Assembly (NCBI RefSeq): GCF_001758365.1
Contig: NZ_LZFO01000002.1
Location: 50,028 to 114,027, forward strand
From: Clostridium acetireducens DSM 10703
GTDB lineage: Bacteria; Bacillota; Clostridia; Clostridiales; Clostridiaceae
Length of the DNA: 64,000 nt
Direction of reading: 5' to 3'
The position numbers and the translations under genes are program-made. Shown one piece after another: positions 1 to 8,874 of the stretch; position 1 is the stretch's first letter, and the number at the start of each line of letters is the position of its first letter. The notes beneath the pieces are model-generated. The model was not told the origin of the DNA and did not search any database. It saw only the letters and a program-made list of their open reading frames with translations.

Positions 1-1
1 A

Positions 2-430
2 ATTAAAAAGGGATTTTCATTAATTGAAGTTATGTGTAGCCTTACTGTATTTAGCATTTTATTTATTCAATTAGTGGTTATTCAAGTAAATAACAATAAA
101 TTAAAGTATTATAATTATAAAATGAATGAATATGTTACAATAATGGAATTTATAAAAAATGATTTGATTTACAATAGTACTTATGAGGAAATAATTCAAT
201 TAAAAAATAGTAACAACATATATATTACTAATGAAAATTTAAAATTAGATACTATAAAGAAAAATAACATATTAAATTTATTTACCAATATAAAGCCTCA
301 TGAAGAAAATTATTTAGTTTTGCATATACATGAAAAAGAAAAATTAAATTTGAATTTAAAGATATATGGAAAAGTACTTAATAAAAATAAAATTATAGAA
401 TGTAACATTAGTAAGGAAAAAGATTTATGA
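2..430 (+). CDS. Prepilin-type minor pilin, 5' truncated by window edge
   Basis: The in-frame codons before the first ATG read KKGFSLIEV, a prepilin peptidase site (cleavage G|F, Glu at +5). The gene therefore starts before base 1, and the internal ATG at 32 is not the start. One hydrophobic helix follows, then a polar Asn/Lys-rich domain, the form of minor pilins or pseudopilins of type IV pili and type II-like systems. It overlaps the next prepilin gene as ATGA, so the two are translationally coupled. The family is certain from the signal; its exact role in the fibre is inferred. Confidence 0.85.
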   Translation: MKKGFSLIEVMCSLTVFSILFIQLVVIQVNNNKLKYYNYKMNEYVTIMEFIKNDLIYNSTYEEIIQLKNSNNIYITNENLKLDTIKKNNILNLFTNIKPHEENYLVLHIHEKEKLNLNLKIYGKVLNKNKIIECNISKEKDL

Positions 431-876
431 AAAAAGGTATTACAATAATAGAACTTTTAATAACTATAGGCATATCTAGCATGCTTTTAATTATGATTAT
501 GCTGATTTTTTCAAAAACTATTAATAATTATAGTATAAATATGAATTATAGAAAAGAAAACTTTTACATAAATGAAGCTTTTATATTTATTGAAAGTAAA
601 ATAGAATTTTACCAAGATGTAGAAATAGTAAATAACAAAATAAAATTGATTAAAAAAGATAATGAAACTTCAGATTGGATTAGGATGACTAAAAATGGAA
701 ATATTATAATTTCTTATGATAGATGTTCATCTATTAATTCAAATAATATAGTAAAAAACATAGAGGAATTTAAAGTAAGTAAAAAAGAAAATATTATGTA
801 TATATCTATAAAAAGCAAGAAAGGAATTTTATATGAAAGATGTTTTGGCATAAAAAAACAAAGGGATTTATATTGA
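427..876 (+). CDS. Prepilin-type minor pilin
   Basis: The N-terminus MKKGITIIELLITIGISS is a classical class III signal: short positive leader, Gly at -1, Glu at +5. A single hydrophobic alpha-1 helix follows, which anchors the subunit in the membrane before PilD cleavage and packs the fibre core afterwards. At 149 residues it has the size of a minor pilin. It lies between another prepilin and PilM/N/O-like genes, so a role in pilus initiation or assembly is likely. The start is supported by AAGGA about 10 bases upstream and by the ATGA junction with the previous gene. Confidence 0.85.
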   Translation: MKKGITIIELLITIGISSMLLIMIMLIFSKTINNYSINMNYRKENFYINEAFIFIESKIEFYQDVEIVNNKIKLIKKDNETSDWIRMTKNGNIIISYDRCSSINSNNIVKNIEEFKVSKKENIMYISIKSKKGILYERCFGIKKQRDLY

Positions 877-1013
877 TTTACACTATTATAATAGGTATGA
901 TATGTAGCTTTATTGTATTTGTTTCTTTTAAAATTCAAGTAGAAAATAGAAAAAATACTTTAAATAGACTAAAAAGTATAAATCAAAGTGCAGATATAAA
1001 AATTGGGAGATGA
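873..1013 (+). CDS. Small single-pass membrane protein in pilus operon
   Basis: A 46-codon frame starting with TTG fits between the second prepilin and the PilM-like gene. It overlaps the upstream stop (TTGA) and the downstream start (ATGA), exactly as expected for a coupled operon gene. AGGG lies 6 bases before the TTG. The product begins with a hydrophobic segment (residues 2-19, IYTIIIGMICSFIVFVSF) and ends in a basic, polar tail. No family is recognised. Gapless packing and the membrane segment argue that it is real, perhaps a small inner-membrane assembly factor (inference). Confidence 0.6.
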   Translation: MIYTIIIGMICSFIVFVSFKIQVENRKNTLNRLKSINQSADIKIGR

Positions 1014-1771
1014 AAAAATTGTTTTCAAATACTGCTTTATTGCAATTTTCTAAAGAAGGAGCAATTTATGGAGATTTTAAAAATATACTTTCTAATAAGA
1101 TAAATTACAGGCATATGGATAAATTAAAGAATTGTATTCAAGGCAAAAAAATATATATAACTATAGAATGTGAAGAAATATATATTAAAATATTTAGAAT
1201 ACCTAAAGTAAGTAAAAATAAAATAAAATATATTATAAGCCAAGAAGTAAACTACTATTTTAATTATGTAGAAAGTATAATATTTGATTATTTAATATTT
1301 AAAGAAGAAAAAGAGTATATAGATATAATTGTTTATTGTTTAAATTGGAATGAAGGAAAATTTATAAAAAAATTCATTTATAAATGCAATTTAAAAAAGG
1401 TATCATTATTGCAGTTTGACATTTTAAATTATTACAAAAACCATATAAAATGTAGCAATTATGCTTTTGTGTTTTTACATAATACTGATTTATATTTTCT
1501 AGCTTGTAATAAAAACAAATTAGTTTGCAATTCAATAAATATAAATTTTAGCAGTAAAAATTATATTAAAAATTTTAATGATTTTATAGATAAATGCAAT
1601 AAAATTAATTATGTAAATACTAAATTTGAAAAGTTTTATTTTTGTAATTTTCCCTATAAAGAATATATTGATTATACTAATTCTTATTATAATTGTGAAG
1701 ACTTAGGTGAAATGTGCAATAGAGAAATTATATTAAATACTATAAAGAGGCGTAGTTTATGGAAAATTTAA
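1010..1771 (+). CDS. pilM: PilM-like type IV pilus assembly protein
   Basis: A 253-residue soluble protein placed directly before PilN- and PilO-like genes, the universal order of the type IV pilus alignment subcomplex. PilM is an actin-fold cytoplasmic protein that binds the PilN N-terminus and links the machinery to the motor ATPases. The sequence is divergent and Asn/Lys/Tyr-rich, and I see no clear nucleotide-binding motif. It is also shorter than proteobacterial PilM (about 350 residues), so the call rests mainly on gene order and partner topology. Its start overlaps the small upstream gene and its end overlaps pilN by 13 bases. Confidence 0.6.
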   Translation: MKKLFSNTALLQFSKEGAIYGDFKNILSNKINYRHMDKLKNCIQGKKIYITIECEEIYIKIFRIPKVSKNKIKYIISQEVNYYFNYVESIIFDYLIFKEEKEYIDIIVYCLNWNEGKFIKKFIYKCNLKKVSLLQFDILNYYKNHIKCSNYAFVFLHNTDLYFLACNKNKLVCNSININFSSKNYIKNFNDFIDKCNKINYVNTKFEKFYFCNFPYKEYIDYTNSYYNCEDLGEMCNREIILNTIKRRSLWKI

Positions 1772-2232
1772 ATTTTTTACCTAAATGGTATATAAAAAAG
1801 AAAATAAATTTATATAATAAAAAGTTAAAATTATTTATTATTATAGTATTTTTAATAAACATATTTTTGTGTTGTGTATTAATAAAAAATATAAATAATT
1901 TAAATTATTTAAATAAACAAATAAAAAAGCAATTTGAAATAAATGATAATTTAAAAAATAAAAAAGAAAATAATAATAAAAAAACAACAGCTATAAATAA
2001 CTTTGAGAATTTTTATAATGGTATGTACAAAAATTTAAATTGCAAAAGAATATTTATAAAAGATGACAGTATAGAATTAGAAATTTATTTAAAAAATAAA
2101 GAAGATTATATAGGGGTTATACAGTATATTGAATTAAATAAAAAATATAAAATTTTAAATTTAACTGCTTTAACAAAAGAAGAAGAATATTTTAAATTTA
2201 ACATATTATTAGGAGTAAATGAACATGTATAA
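1759..2232 (+). CDS. pilN: PilN-like type IV pilus assembly protein
   Basis: Topology is that of PilN. A short cytoplasmic N-terminus (MENLNFLPKWYIKKK) holds the NFLP motif that docks into PilM. One transmembrane helix follows (about residues 24-46), then a coiled-coil stretch and a small extracytoplasmic alpha/beta domain. The NFLP motif and the position between PilM- and PilO-like genes make the assignment good despite low overall similarity. GAGG lies 7 bases before the start, inside pilM. Confidence 0.7.
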   Translation: MENLNFLPKWYIKKKINLYNKKLKLFIIIVFLINIFLCCVLIKNINNLNYLNKQIKKQFEINDNLKNKKENNNKKTTAINNFENFYNGMYKNLNCKRIFIKDDSIELEIYLKNKEDYIGVIQYIELNKKYKILNLTALTKEEEYFKFNILLGVNEHV

Positions 2233-2635
2233 AAACTTTAAATATATTTTAATTTTACTTATTATAAGTTTATCTATACTTACATTTTTAAATTATACTT
2301 TAAAAAATAAATCAATATATAAAAGTCAATACTTAAATAATTTATGTAAAATTGAAAATAAAAATAAAAATTTAAAAAAAATTACATATAGTGATATTTT
2401 AAATTCTTTAAAATATGAAAATATTGATATACTAAAATTTAAAGAAAATGATAATAATAAAGTTAATGTGGAAATAGGAGTTTTAGGAGATATAAATTAT
2501 TTTAATGATTTTGTAAAAAATATTAAAAAAAGATGTAAATTAGCTAATATAAATTATATTGAAATTAATGAAAGTGCTAATAAAGATAATTATAATGCTA
2601 AAATGAATATAGAATTTATTAAAGAAAGCCCGTAG
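2225..2635 (+). CDS. pilO: PilO-like type IV pilus assembly protein
   Basis: A 136-residue bitopic protein: a hydrophobic helix at residues 8-24, then a coiled-coil-like region and a small alpha/beta periplasmic-type domain, as in PilO, which dimerises with PilN. It is the last gene of the pilus operon. A start at 2219 would leave only 3 bases after the AGGAG, so the ATG at 2225 with 9-base spacing is preferred. The sequence is divergent and the call leans on gene order. Confidence 0.6.
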   Translation: MYKNFKYILILLIISLSILTFLNYTLKNKSIYKSQYLNNLCKIENKNKNLKKITYSDILNSLKYENIDILKFKENDNNKVNVEIGVLGDINYFNDFVKNIKKRCKLANINYIEINESANKDNYNAKMNIEFIKESP

Positions 2636-2674
2636 TAAATATATACAATATTATTACCAGTAAATTAATATTAT

Positions 2675-2703
2675 TTGCAAATAATCGTAAGTTTTGATAA
2701 AAT
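2675..2703 (+). promoter_or_regulatory. Sigma-A type promoter for pepQ-efp
   Basis: TTGCAA at 2675-2680, a 17-base spacer and TAAAAT at 2698-2703 lie in the gap after the pilus operon. They would drive the aminopeptidase gene and probably efp. Assigned by consensus only. Confidence 0.55.
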
Positions 2704-2749
2704 AACATTGGTTTATTTATATTATAAATAGACTAATGGAGGTGATGTA

Positions 2750-3820
2750 TTGTTTAAAAACAGAATATATAAATTGAGAAAATTAATGTCAGAAAAAGGA
2801 ATAGATGGGGTTTTACTTCAGGGAGATCCAAATAGAAATTATTTAAGTGGATTTACTGGAGATGAAAGCTTTTCAGTAATAACTAATGAAAGAGCAATAT
2901 TTATTACTGACTCTAGATTTACAGAACAAGCAAGACAGCAGGCAAAGGACTATGAAATAGTACAATATTCGGGAAAGTTTGAAGATTTTTTAGGTGATTT
3001 AACAAAGAATTTAAATATATCTAAAATTGGTTTTGAAGAAAATATAATTACTTATGATAATTATATTAAATATAAAAACAAATTAAACTGTGAATTAGTT
3101 CCTATGGATGGAATGGTAGAAAAAATAAGAATAGTAAAAGATGAAGAAGAAATAAATTGTATAAAAAAAGCAGCTGCTATTGCTGATAAAGCCTTTGAAC
3201 ACATGCTTGGTTATATAAAAGCAGGTATGACAGAAAGACAAGTAGGTCTTGAACTAGAGTTTTATATGAAAAAATTAGGAGCAAGAGATTTATCTTTTCC
3301 TACTATAGTTGCTTCAGGTGTAAGATCTTGTCTTCCTCATGGTCAGGCTACAGATAAAGTTTTAAAAGAAGGAGAATTCTTAACTTTAGATTTTGGATGC
3401 ATATATAATGATTATTGTTCTGATATGACAAGAACTATAGTAATAGGAGAACCTTCTGATAAAATGAAAGAAATTTATAATGTAGTATTGGAAGCTGAAA
3501 TGAAAGCTTTAAAAGGTTTTAAACCTGGTGTAACAGGAAAATCTGTAGACAAAATAGCTAGAGATTATATAGCAGAAAAAGGCTATGGAAAATACTTTGG
3601 TCATGGATTAGGGCATGGTGTAGGAAGAGAAATTCATGAAAATCCTAGAGTAAGTCCTATGGGAGATACTATACTTGAAAAAGGTATGGTAGTTACTGAT
3701 GAACCAGGTATATATATTCCAGATTTCGGTGGAGTGAGAATAGAAGATTTAATTCTTATTACAGAATGTGGTTGTGAAGTAATTTCAAAATCACCAAAGG
3801 AATTAATATGTATTAAATAA
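2750..3820 (+). CDS. Aminopeptidase P family (Xaa-Pro dipeptidase-like)
   Basis: M24 metallopeptidase that removes N-terminal residues preceding proline. It has an N-terminal creatinase-like domain (residues 1-125) and a C-terminal pita-bread domain. The five metal ligands are visible: the two Asp of LDFGCIYNDYCSDMTRT, His in FGHGLGHGVGREIHE, and Glu in TDEPGIYI and GVRIED. At 356 residues it is standard for the short bacterial PepP/PepQ type. The start is TTG, 5 bases after GGAGGTG. Its place immediately before efp is conserved in Firmicutes; the functional link to proline-rich translation is an inference. Confidence 0.93.
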   Translation: MFKNRIYKLRKLMSEKGIDGVLLQGDPNRNYLSGFTGDESFSVITNERAIFITDSRFTEQARQQAKDYEIVQYSGKFEDFLGDLTKNLNISKIGFEENIITYDNYIKYKNKLNCELVPMDGMVEKIRIVKDEEEINCIKKAAAIADKAFEHMLGYIKAGMTERQVGLELEFYMKKLGARDLSFPTIVASGVRSCLPHGQATDKVLKEGEFLTLDFGCIYNDYCSDMTRTIVIGEPSDKMKEIYNVVLEAEMKALKGFKPGVTGKSVDKIARDYIAEKGYGKYFGHGLGHGVGREIHENPRVSPMGDTILEKGMVVTDEPGIYIPDFGGVRIEDLILITECGCEVISKSPKELICIK

Positions 3821-3885
3821 TGTATAGTAATTTGCCTAATTAGGTAAAATATAAATGAATTTAAGGATTTTGGAGGGATACATAA

Positions 3886-4443
3886 ATGATATCAGCAGGA
3901 GATTTAAGAAAAGGAACTACTTTTGAACTAGATGGACAAGTTTTTACAGTAGTAGATTTTTTACACGTTAAACCAGGAAAAGGAGCAGCTTTCGTAAGAA
4001 CAAAACTTAGAAATGTTATTTCTGGAGGAGTTACAGAAACAACTTTTAATCCTACTACTAAACTTCAAGAAGCTGTTATTGAAAGAAAAGAAATGCAATA
4101 TTTATATACTGATGGAGAATTATACTACTTTATGGATCAAGAAACTTTTGAGCAAATTCCTCTAGAATATGCAAAAGTTGAAGAAGCAATTAAATATTTA
4201 AAAGAAAATATGTTTGCAGTGATTAAATTCTTTAAAGGAGAAGCTTTCTCTGTAGAAGCACCAAATTTTGTTGAATTACAAGTAACTCATACAGAACCAG
4301 GTGCTAAAGGAAATACTGCAACAAACGTATTAAAGCCAGCTACAGTAGAAACTGGCGCTATAATAAATGTGCCTTTATTTGTAAATGAAGGTGATGTGAT
4401 TAGAGTAGATACTAGAACTGGTGAATATATGGAAAGAATTTAG
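3886..4443 (+). CDS. efp: Elongation factor P
   Basis: 185 residues, the usual EF-P length, with the KOW-like N-terminal domain and two OB domains. EF-P binds between the ribosomal P and E sites and relieves stalling at consecutive prolines. The tip of domain I reads KPGKGAAF with Lys32 at the position that is modified in other bacteria. No epmA/epmB or other modification gene is visible in this window. The start follows TGGAGGG. It is downstream of the M24 peptidase in one transcription unit. Confidence 0.97.
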   Translation: MISAGDLRKGTTFELDGQVFTVVDFLHVKPGKGAAFVRTKLRNVISGGVTETTFNPTTKLQEAVIERKEMQYLYTDGELYYFMDQETFEQIPLEYAKVEEAIKYLKENMFAVIKFFKGEAFSVEAPNFVELQVTHTEPGAKGNTATNVLKPATVETGAIINVPLFVNEGDVIRVDTRTGEYMERI

Positions 4444-4484
4444 TCAATAATATAAATAAAAGAAAATAAAAAGGGTGTGAATGT

Positions 4485-4910
4485 ATGGAAACACTAACTT
4501 CAAAAGTTTCTTATTTATGTGGATTAGCAGAAGGATTAGATTTAAATAATCAGTCTAAAGAAGGTAAAGTTATAAAAGAAATACTAGAAGTTTTAAAAGA
4601 AATGGCTGAGGAATTAGATGATTTAAGAGAATCACAAGTGGAAATGGGAGAATATGTAGATGCTATTGATGAAGATTTATCTAATTTAGAAGATGAATTT
4701 TATGAAGATGATGATTATGAAGAATCAGAAATAGATAACTTCATAGAAGTAAATTGTCCTAATTGCGATGAAATCATATATATTGATAAGGAAATGTTAA
4801 ATAACAATGATAGTTTAATATGCCCTAGTTGTAGCAACAGCTTCTCAATAGATGAATTTGATTCTTGTGATTGCGGTTGTGGATGCAATGATGAAGAAAA
4901 TAATGATTAA
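4485..4910 (+). CDS. CD1247-type zinc-ribbon protein
   Basis: The N-terminus METLTSKVSYLCGLAEGLDL is the signature of the clostridial CD1247 N-terminal family, whose function is unknown to me. A highly acidic linker follows (about residues 40-80), then a zinc ribbon with two CxxC pairs (CPNCDE and CPSCSN), and a Cys-rich tail (CDCGCGC). It is co-oriented with efp and ends in a clear terminator. A regulatory or chaperone-like role is possible but not shown. Confidence 0.8.
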   Translation: METLTSKVSYLCGLAEGLDLNNQSKEGKVIKEILEVLKEMAEELDDLRESQVEMGEYVDAIDEDLSNLEDEFYEDDDYEESEIDNFIEVNCPNCDEIIYIDKEMLNNNDSLICPSCSNSFSIDEFDSCDCGCGCNDEENND

Positions 4911-4913
4911 TAG

Positions 4914-4942
4914 AAAAGTCGTGCAATTTGCACGGCTTTTTT
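4914..4942 (+). terminator. Rho-independent terminator
   Basis: AAAGTCGTGC and its near-complement GCACGGCTTT form a hairpin with an AATTT loop, followed by a run of T. It ends the efp unit and separates it from spoIIIA. Confidence 0.85.
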
Positions 4943-5031
4943 ATTAATCATTATTTAGTTTTTTTTAACAATTTAGTAATAATTCAAGTAAAAAATAAAT
5001 AAAGATTAATATGGAAAGGAGGATAAAAAGT

Positions 5032-5946
5032 ATGAGAAATTTTAAAGATATATTTAATATTTTACCTAACACTATAAAAAATACATTAATAGAAGAAGAA
5101 AAAAAAGATTATATTGAAGAAATAAGAGTAAGAGCAGAAAAACCTATTATACTTCAAATAAGAAATAGAGAAAAAATATTAAATTATACTGTAACAAAAG
5201 AAGATATAAAAATTATTTTGCAGAGAATGAGCAATTATTCTATTTATGCTTTTGAAGAAGAAATAAAACAGGGATATATAACTATAAAAGGTGGACATAG
5301 AGTTGGAATATGTGGAAGATGTATTATAGAAAAAAACAAAGTAAAAACTATAAAGGATATTGCTTCATTAAATATTAGAATTTGCAGAGAAGTTCAAAAT
5401 TGTTCTGATTTTATAATGCCTTTTATAATTAATAAAAATATAGTTATGAACACAATAATAATTTCTCCACCTAAGTGTGGAAAAACCACTTTAATTAGGG
5501 ATATAACTAAAAATTTATCCAATGGATTTAAAGATTTACAGGGTAAAAAAATATGCGTAGTAGATGAAAGAAGTGAAATAGCAGCATGTTTTGATGGAGT
5601 ACCTCAACTTAACGTAGGTATAAGAACAGATATATTAGATAATTGTCCTAAAAGTGAAGGAATAATAATGGCTATAAGAAGTATGGCTCCAGAAATAATA
5701 GTATGCGATGAAATAGGAACTGAAAAAGATATGGAAAGTATAATTATGGCTCTTAATTCAGGTGTAAGTGTTATTACTACTATTCATGGATACGGAGTAG
5801 AAGACTTATATAATAGAAAGGTATTTGAAAAAATAGTAGAAAATAAAGTATTTAAAAGAGCTATTGTACTAAGCAACAAAAAATCTGTAGGAACATTAGA
5901 ATATGTATACGATTTTGAAAATAAAATAGCTATTTGGAGGAGATAA
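5032..5946 (+). CDS. spoIIIAA: Stage III sporulation protein AA
   Basis: Cytoplasmic secretion-type ATPase that powers the SpoIIIA-SpoIIQ channel between mother cell and forespore. A P-loop SPPKCGKTTLIRDI and a Walker B region IIVCDEIG are visible, as in type II/IV secretion ATPases. Size (304 residues) is normal. The ATG at 5032 lies 9 bases after AAAGGAGG; the earlier ATG at 5011 would precede that site and is rejected. It is the first gene of an uninterrupted eight-gene operon, expected to be sigma-E controlled in the mother cell, although I could not pick out a convincing sigma-E promoter. Confidence 0.96.
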   Translation: MRNFKDIFNILPNTIKNTLIEEEKKDYIEEIRVRAEKPIILQIRNREKILNYTVTKEDIKIILQRMSNYSIYAFEEEIKQGYITIKGGHRVGICGRCIIEKNKVKTIKDIASLNIRICREVQNCSDFIMPFIINKNIVMNTIIISPPKCGKTTLIRDITKNLSNGFKDLQGKKICVVDERSEIAACFDGVPQLNVGIRTDILDNCPKSEGIIMAIRSMAPEIIVCDEIGTEKDMESIIMALNSGVSVITTIHGYGVEDLYNRKVFEKIVENKVFKRAIVLSNKKSVGTLEYVYDFENKIAIWRR

Positions 5947-5947
5947 A

Positions 5948-6466
5948 ATGCTGAGAGTTTTAGGATGCATTTTAATAATAACTACTTCCACTTCAGTTGG
6001 ATTTTTATATGCCCAAAAGTTTATTAAAAGAGTAGAAGAACTAAATGAATTAAATAGGATTATTCATCAATTGGAAAATGAAATAATGTACACTCATACC
6101 CCCTTACCAGAAGCTATGACTAAAATATATAAAAAGAGTAAGTATCCATTAAATAAAGTCTTTAAAGAACTTTTTAATTTATTAAATAATAATCAGGTAG
6201 ATAGTGTATATGAAGCCTTTTATAAAGCCTTAAATAAAGAAAAAGAAATTTTAAATCTTTTAAAAGAAGATAAAAATGTAATTTTAGATTTGGCAAAAAA
6301 TTTAGGAGAATCGGATATAGAAGGTCAAAGAAAAATGTTTTCTTTAACTTGTGAAAATTTAAAAAAGCAAATAAAATCTGCAGAAATATCTTTAGATAAA
6401 AATGTAAAAATGTACAGGTATCTAGGGTTTACTATAGGGGCAATGGTTATAATAATGCTAATTTAA
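5948..6466 (+). CDS. spoIIIAB: Stage III sporulation protein AB
   Basis: 172-residue membrane protein with an N-terminal helix, a helical soluble region and a C-terminal hydrophobic segment (about 152-172), similar in plan to GspF-type platform proteins. GGAGG at the end of spoIIIAA serves as its ribosome binding site. It contains the family motif near LIHQLENEIMYTHTPLPEAM, typical for SpoIIIAB. Confidence 0.93.
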   Translation: MLRVLGCILIITTSTSVGFLYAQKFIKRVEELNELNRIIHQLENEIMYTHTPLPEAMTKIYKKSKYPLNKVFKELFNLLNNNQVDSVYEAFYKALNKEKEILNLLKEDKNVILDLAKNLGESDIEGQRKMFSLTCENLKKQIKSAEISLDKNVKMYRYLGFTIGAMVIIMLI

Positions 6467-6490
6467 AAAACTTTAAAGGGGATGAACACT

Positions 6491-6688
6491 ATGTTAGACA
6501 TAAGTTTAATATTTAAAATTGCTGGTATAAGTATACTTATTATAATATTAGATAAAATTTTGATAAGTAGTGGAAAAGATGATTATGCAGTAGTAACTAA
6601 TTTGGCAGGTATAATAATAATTTTAATGTTAGTAATAAATTTAATAAATAGATTATTTAATACAGTTAGAACTATGTTTCAACTTTAG
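6491..6688 (+). CDS. spoIIIAC: Stage III sporulation protein AC
   Basis: 65-residue protein with two transmembrane helices and a polar turn (SSGKDDY), as in all SpoIIIAC. The ATG at 6482 directly abuts the AAAGGGG ribosome binding site, so the ATG at 6491 with 9-base spacing is taken as the start. Confidence 0.92.
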   Translation: MLDISLIFKIAGISILIIILDKILISSGKDDYAVVTNLAGIIIILMLVINLINRLFNTVRTMFQL

Positions 6689-6697
6689 GAGGCTAAT

Positions 6698-7081
6698 ATG
6701 GAAATAATACAAATAGTAGCTTTTGCTTTTATTTCTTTATTTATAGTAATTATATTAAGACAAGAAAAAAAAGAGTTAGCAGTACAAGTAAGCATAATTG
6801 TAGGTTCTTTAATATTTATATTTATGATAAGTAAAATTACAGCAATACTGCAACTTTTACAACAATTGGCTTTGAAAGCTAATATAAATTTTGTTTATCT
6901 AAATGTAGTGTTTAAAATACTGGGAATTGCTTATTTAGCTACTTTTTGCAGTGAAATTTGTAAAGATGCAGGAGAAAATAATATTGCATCTAAAGTGGAG
7001 TTTGCAGGTAAAATACTAATACTTGTATTAGCTATACCAATTCTTATGGCAGTACTCCAATCAATTTTAAAAATCATGTAG
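6698..7081 (+). CDS. spoIIIAD: Stage III sporulation protein AD
   Basis: 127 residues with four predicted membrane helices and the conserved CSEICKDAGENNIASKVEFA region of SpoIIIAD. It follows spoIIIAC by 9 bases with AGGAGG before its start. Confidence 0.93.
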   Translation: MEIIQIVAFAFISLFIVIILRQEKKELAVQVSIIVGSLIFIFMISKITAILQLLQQLALKANINFVYLNVVFKILGIAYLATFCSEICKDAGENNIASKVEFAGKILILVLAIPILMAVLQSILKIM

Positions 7082-7089
7082 GTGTGAAT

Positions 7090-8253
7090 ATGAATATTAA
7101 AAAAATATTATTATTAAGTGTTTTAATTGTTTTATTATTTTCCTGTAATGTAAAGGGATTTAATGAAGATGCAAATAACAAAACAAATCAAGATAATAAA
7201 AAAGTAGAAGAACTTTATAATTATATAACAAATATAAACAGCCAATATGAGTTTTTAAAAGATATAGATGTTAAAGATTATGTAAAACACTATATGCAAA
7301 AGGGTGAAAGTAAACTTTCGGGAAAAAAATTGATTAAACATTTTATTACATATGCCTTTAGAGAAGTTCACGCTTCTTTGAAATTAATGGCAATACTAAT
7401 TATAATAGCTGTAATATGTGCTTTACTAACTAATCTTCAAAAGGCTTTTAGCAATGAAAGTCTTTCTAATATAGCTTATTTTGCCTGTTATAGTTTGATA
7501 ATAATTATAATGACAAAAAGTTTTTATATAGGAGTAAAAATAGCCAATGAAAGCATAAATAAAATGACAGATTTTATGGCAGCATTAATACCAGTTTTAA
7601 TAATGTTAGTGGCAAGTGTAGGTGGTTTTGTAGAAGCAGCTATACTAGATCCAATTATAATAGGAGCCATAAATATAAGTTCTCAAATTTTTGTAAAAAT
7701 AATTATTCCTATAATAATAATAACTTTTGTACTTCAATTTGCAAATAACATATCCAGTGATTATAAAGTAGACAAATTAACTAAACTTTTAAATCAAATA
7801 GCACTTTGGTCTCAAGGTATAATAATGACTGTATTTATAGGCATTATTACTATAAGGGGAATTTCATCTCAAACTATTGATGAAGTTACATCTAGAACAG
7901 CTAAATTTGCTGTAGATAATTTTGTACCTATAGTAGGAAAATGTTTATCTGATGCTATAGGTACTGTAGCAGGATACTCTATGCTTTTAAAAAATGTCAT
8001 AAGTAGTTTAGGACTTTTTATGTTAGTTATAATGATTTCTTTTCCTTTAATTAAAATACTAGCTATGGTATTAATGTATAAGCTTACTGCAGCATTAATA
8101 GAGCCTATAAGCGACGGCAGATTAGTAAATTGTATTAGTTCAGCAGGAGATTCTTTAATACTTATAATGTCTTGTCTTATATGCGTTTGTGTAATGTTTT
8201 TTATAATGATAGCCATAATAGCTTCTGCAGGTCGGTTAATGATAGGGGTGTAG
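7090..8253 (+). CDS. spoIIIAE: Stage III sporulation protein AE
   Basis: 387-residue polytopic protein with a cleavable-looking N-terminal signal (hydrophobic core after KKILLLSV), a soluble extracellular region (to about residue 95) and multiple helices. It is the main membrane platform of the SpoIIIA channel. ATG at 7090 has AGGTG 5 bases upstream, which is preferred to GTG at 7084. Confidence 0.93.
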   Translation: MNIKKILLLSVLIVLLFSCNVKGFNEDANNKTNQDNKKVEELYNYITNINSQYEFLKDIDVKDYVKHYMQKGESKLSGKKLIKHFITYAFREVHASLKLMAILIIIAVICALLTNLQKAFSNESLSNIAYFACYSLIIIIMTKSFYIGVKIANESINKMTDFMAALIPVLIMLVASVGGFVEAAILDPIIIGAINISSQIFVKIIIPIIIITFVLQFANNISSDYKVDKLTKLLNQIALWSQGIIMTVFIGIITIRGISSQTIDEVTSRTAKFAVDNFVPIVGKCLSDAIGTVAGYSMLLKNVISSLGLFMLVIMISFPLIKILAMVLMYKLTAALIEPISDGRLVNCISSAGDSLILIMSCLICVCVMFFIMIAIIASAGRLMIGV

Positions 8254-8256
8254 TAT

Positions 8257-8853
8257 ATGATTGAAAGTTTAAAACAGTGGATTATAAATATTTGCACAGC
8301 TGTATTTTTTATAACAGCAGTAGAAATGATATTGCCCAATAATTCTTTAAAAAAATATGCTAAATTTGTTTTAGGATTAATTTTAATAACAGTGCTTATA
8401 AATCCTATTATAAAAATATTTCATAAAAATTTTGACATAAATGTTTATTCTAAAAATATATATGAAAACTTTGATAAATCTAAACATCAAGAAGACTTAC
8501 AAGAATATAAAAAAAATACTTTAGATAATACTGTAGAAGTTTTTAAAAGCAATATAGAATCTTTATGTGAAAATAAACTAAAAGAAAAATACCCTAATGA
8601 AAAATATAAAGTAAGTGCAAAAGTTCAGTTTGATGAAGGCAAAGAAAAGTTTTTTATAAATAAAATAGATGTATTAGTTAAAAGCAATAAAATAGAAAAA
8701 ATAAAAAAAGTTAAAATAGATTCCAAAGATAGACTAGCTAACACATCTAATAATACAGAAATTTTAAATAATGAAAAAGGAAAAAACATAAAAAAATATT
8801 TAAGTGATGAACTTAAAGTATCCAAAGATATTATAATTGTCCGTAAACTCTAA
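8257..8853 (+). CDS. spoIIIAF: Stage III sporulation protein AF
   Basis: 198 residues: two N-terminal membrane helices (about 8-25 and 33-54), then a soluble Lys-rich domain with the ring-building-motif-like fold known for this family. It follows spoIIIAE closely in the operon. Confidence 0.9.
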   Translation: MIESLKQWIINICTAVFFITAVEMILPNNSLKKYAKFVLGLILITVLINPIIKIFHKNFDINVYSKNIYENFDKSKHQEDLQEYKKNTLDNTVEVFKSNIESLCENKLKEKYPNEKYKVSAKVQFDEGKEKFFINKIDVLVKSNKIEKIKKVKIDSKDRLANTSNNTEILNNEKGKNIKKYLSDELKVSKDIIIVRKL

Positions 8854-8874
8854 TTTTTAGAGGGGGTTAAATAG

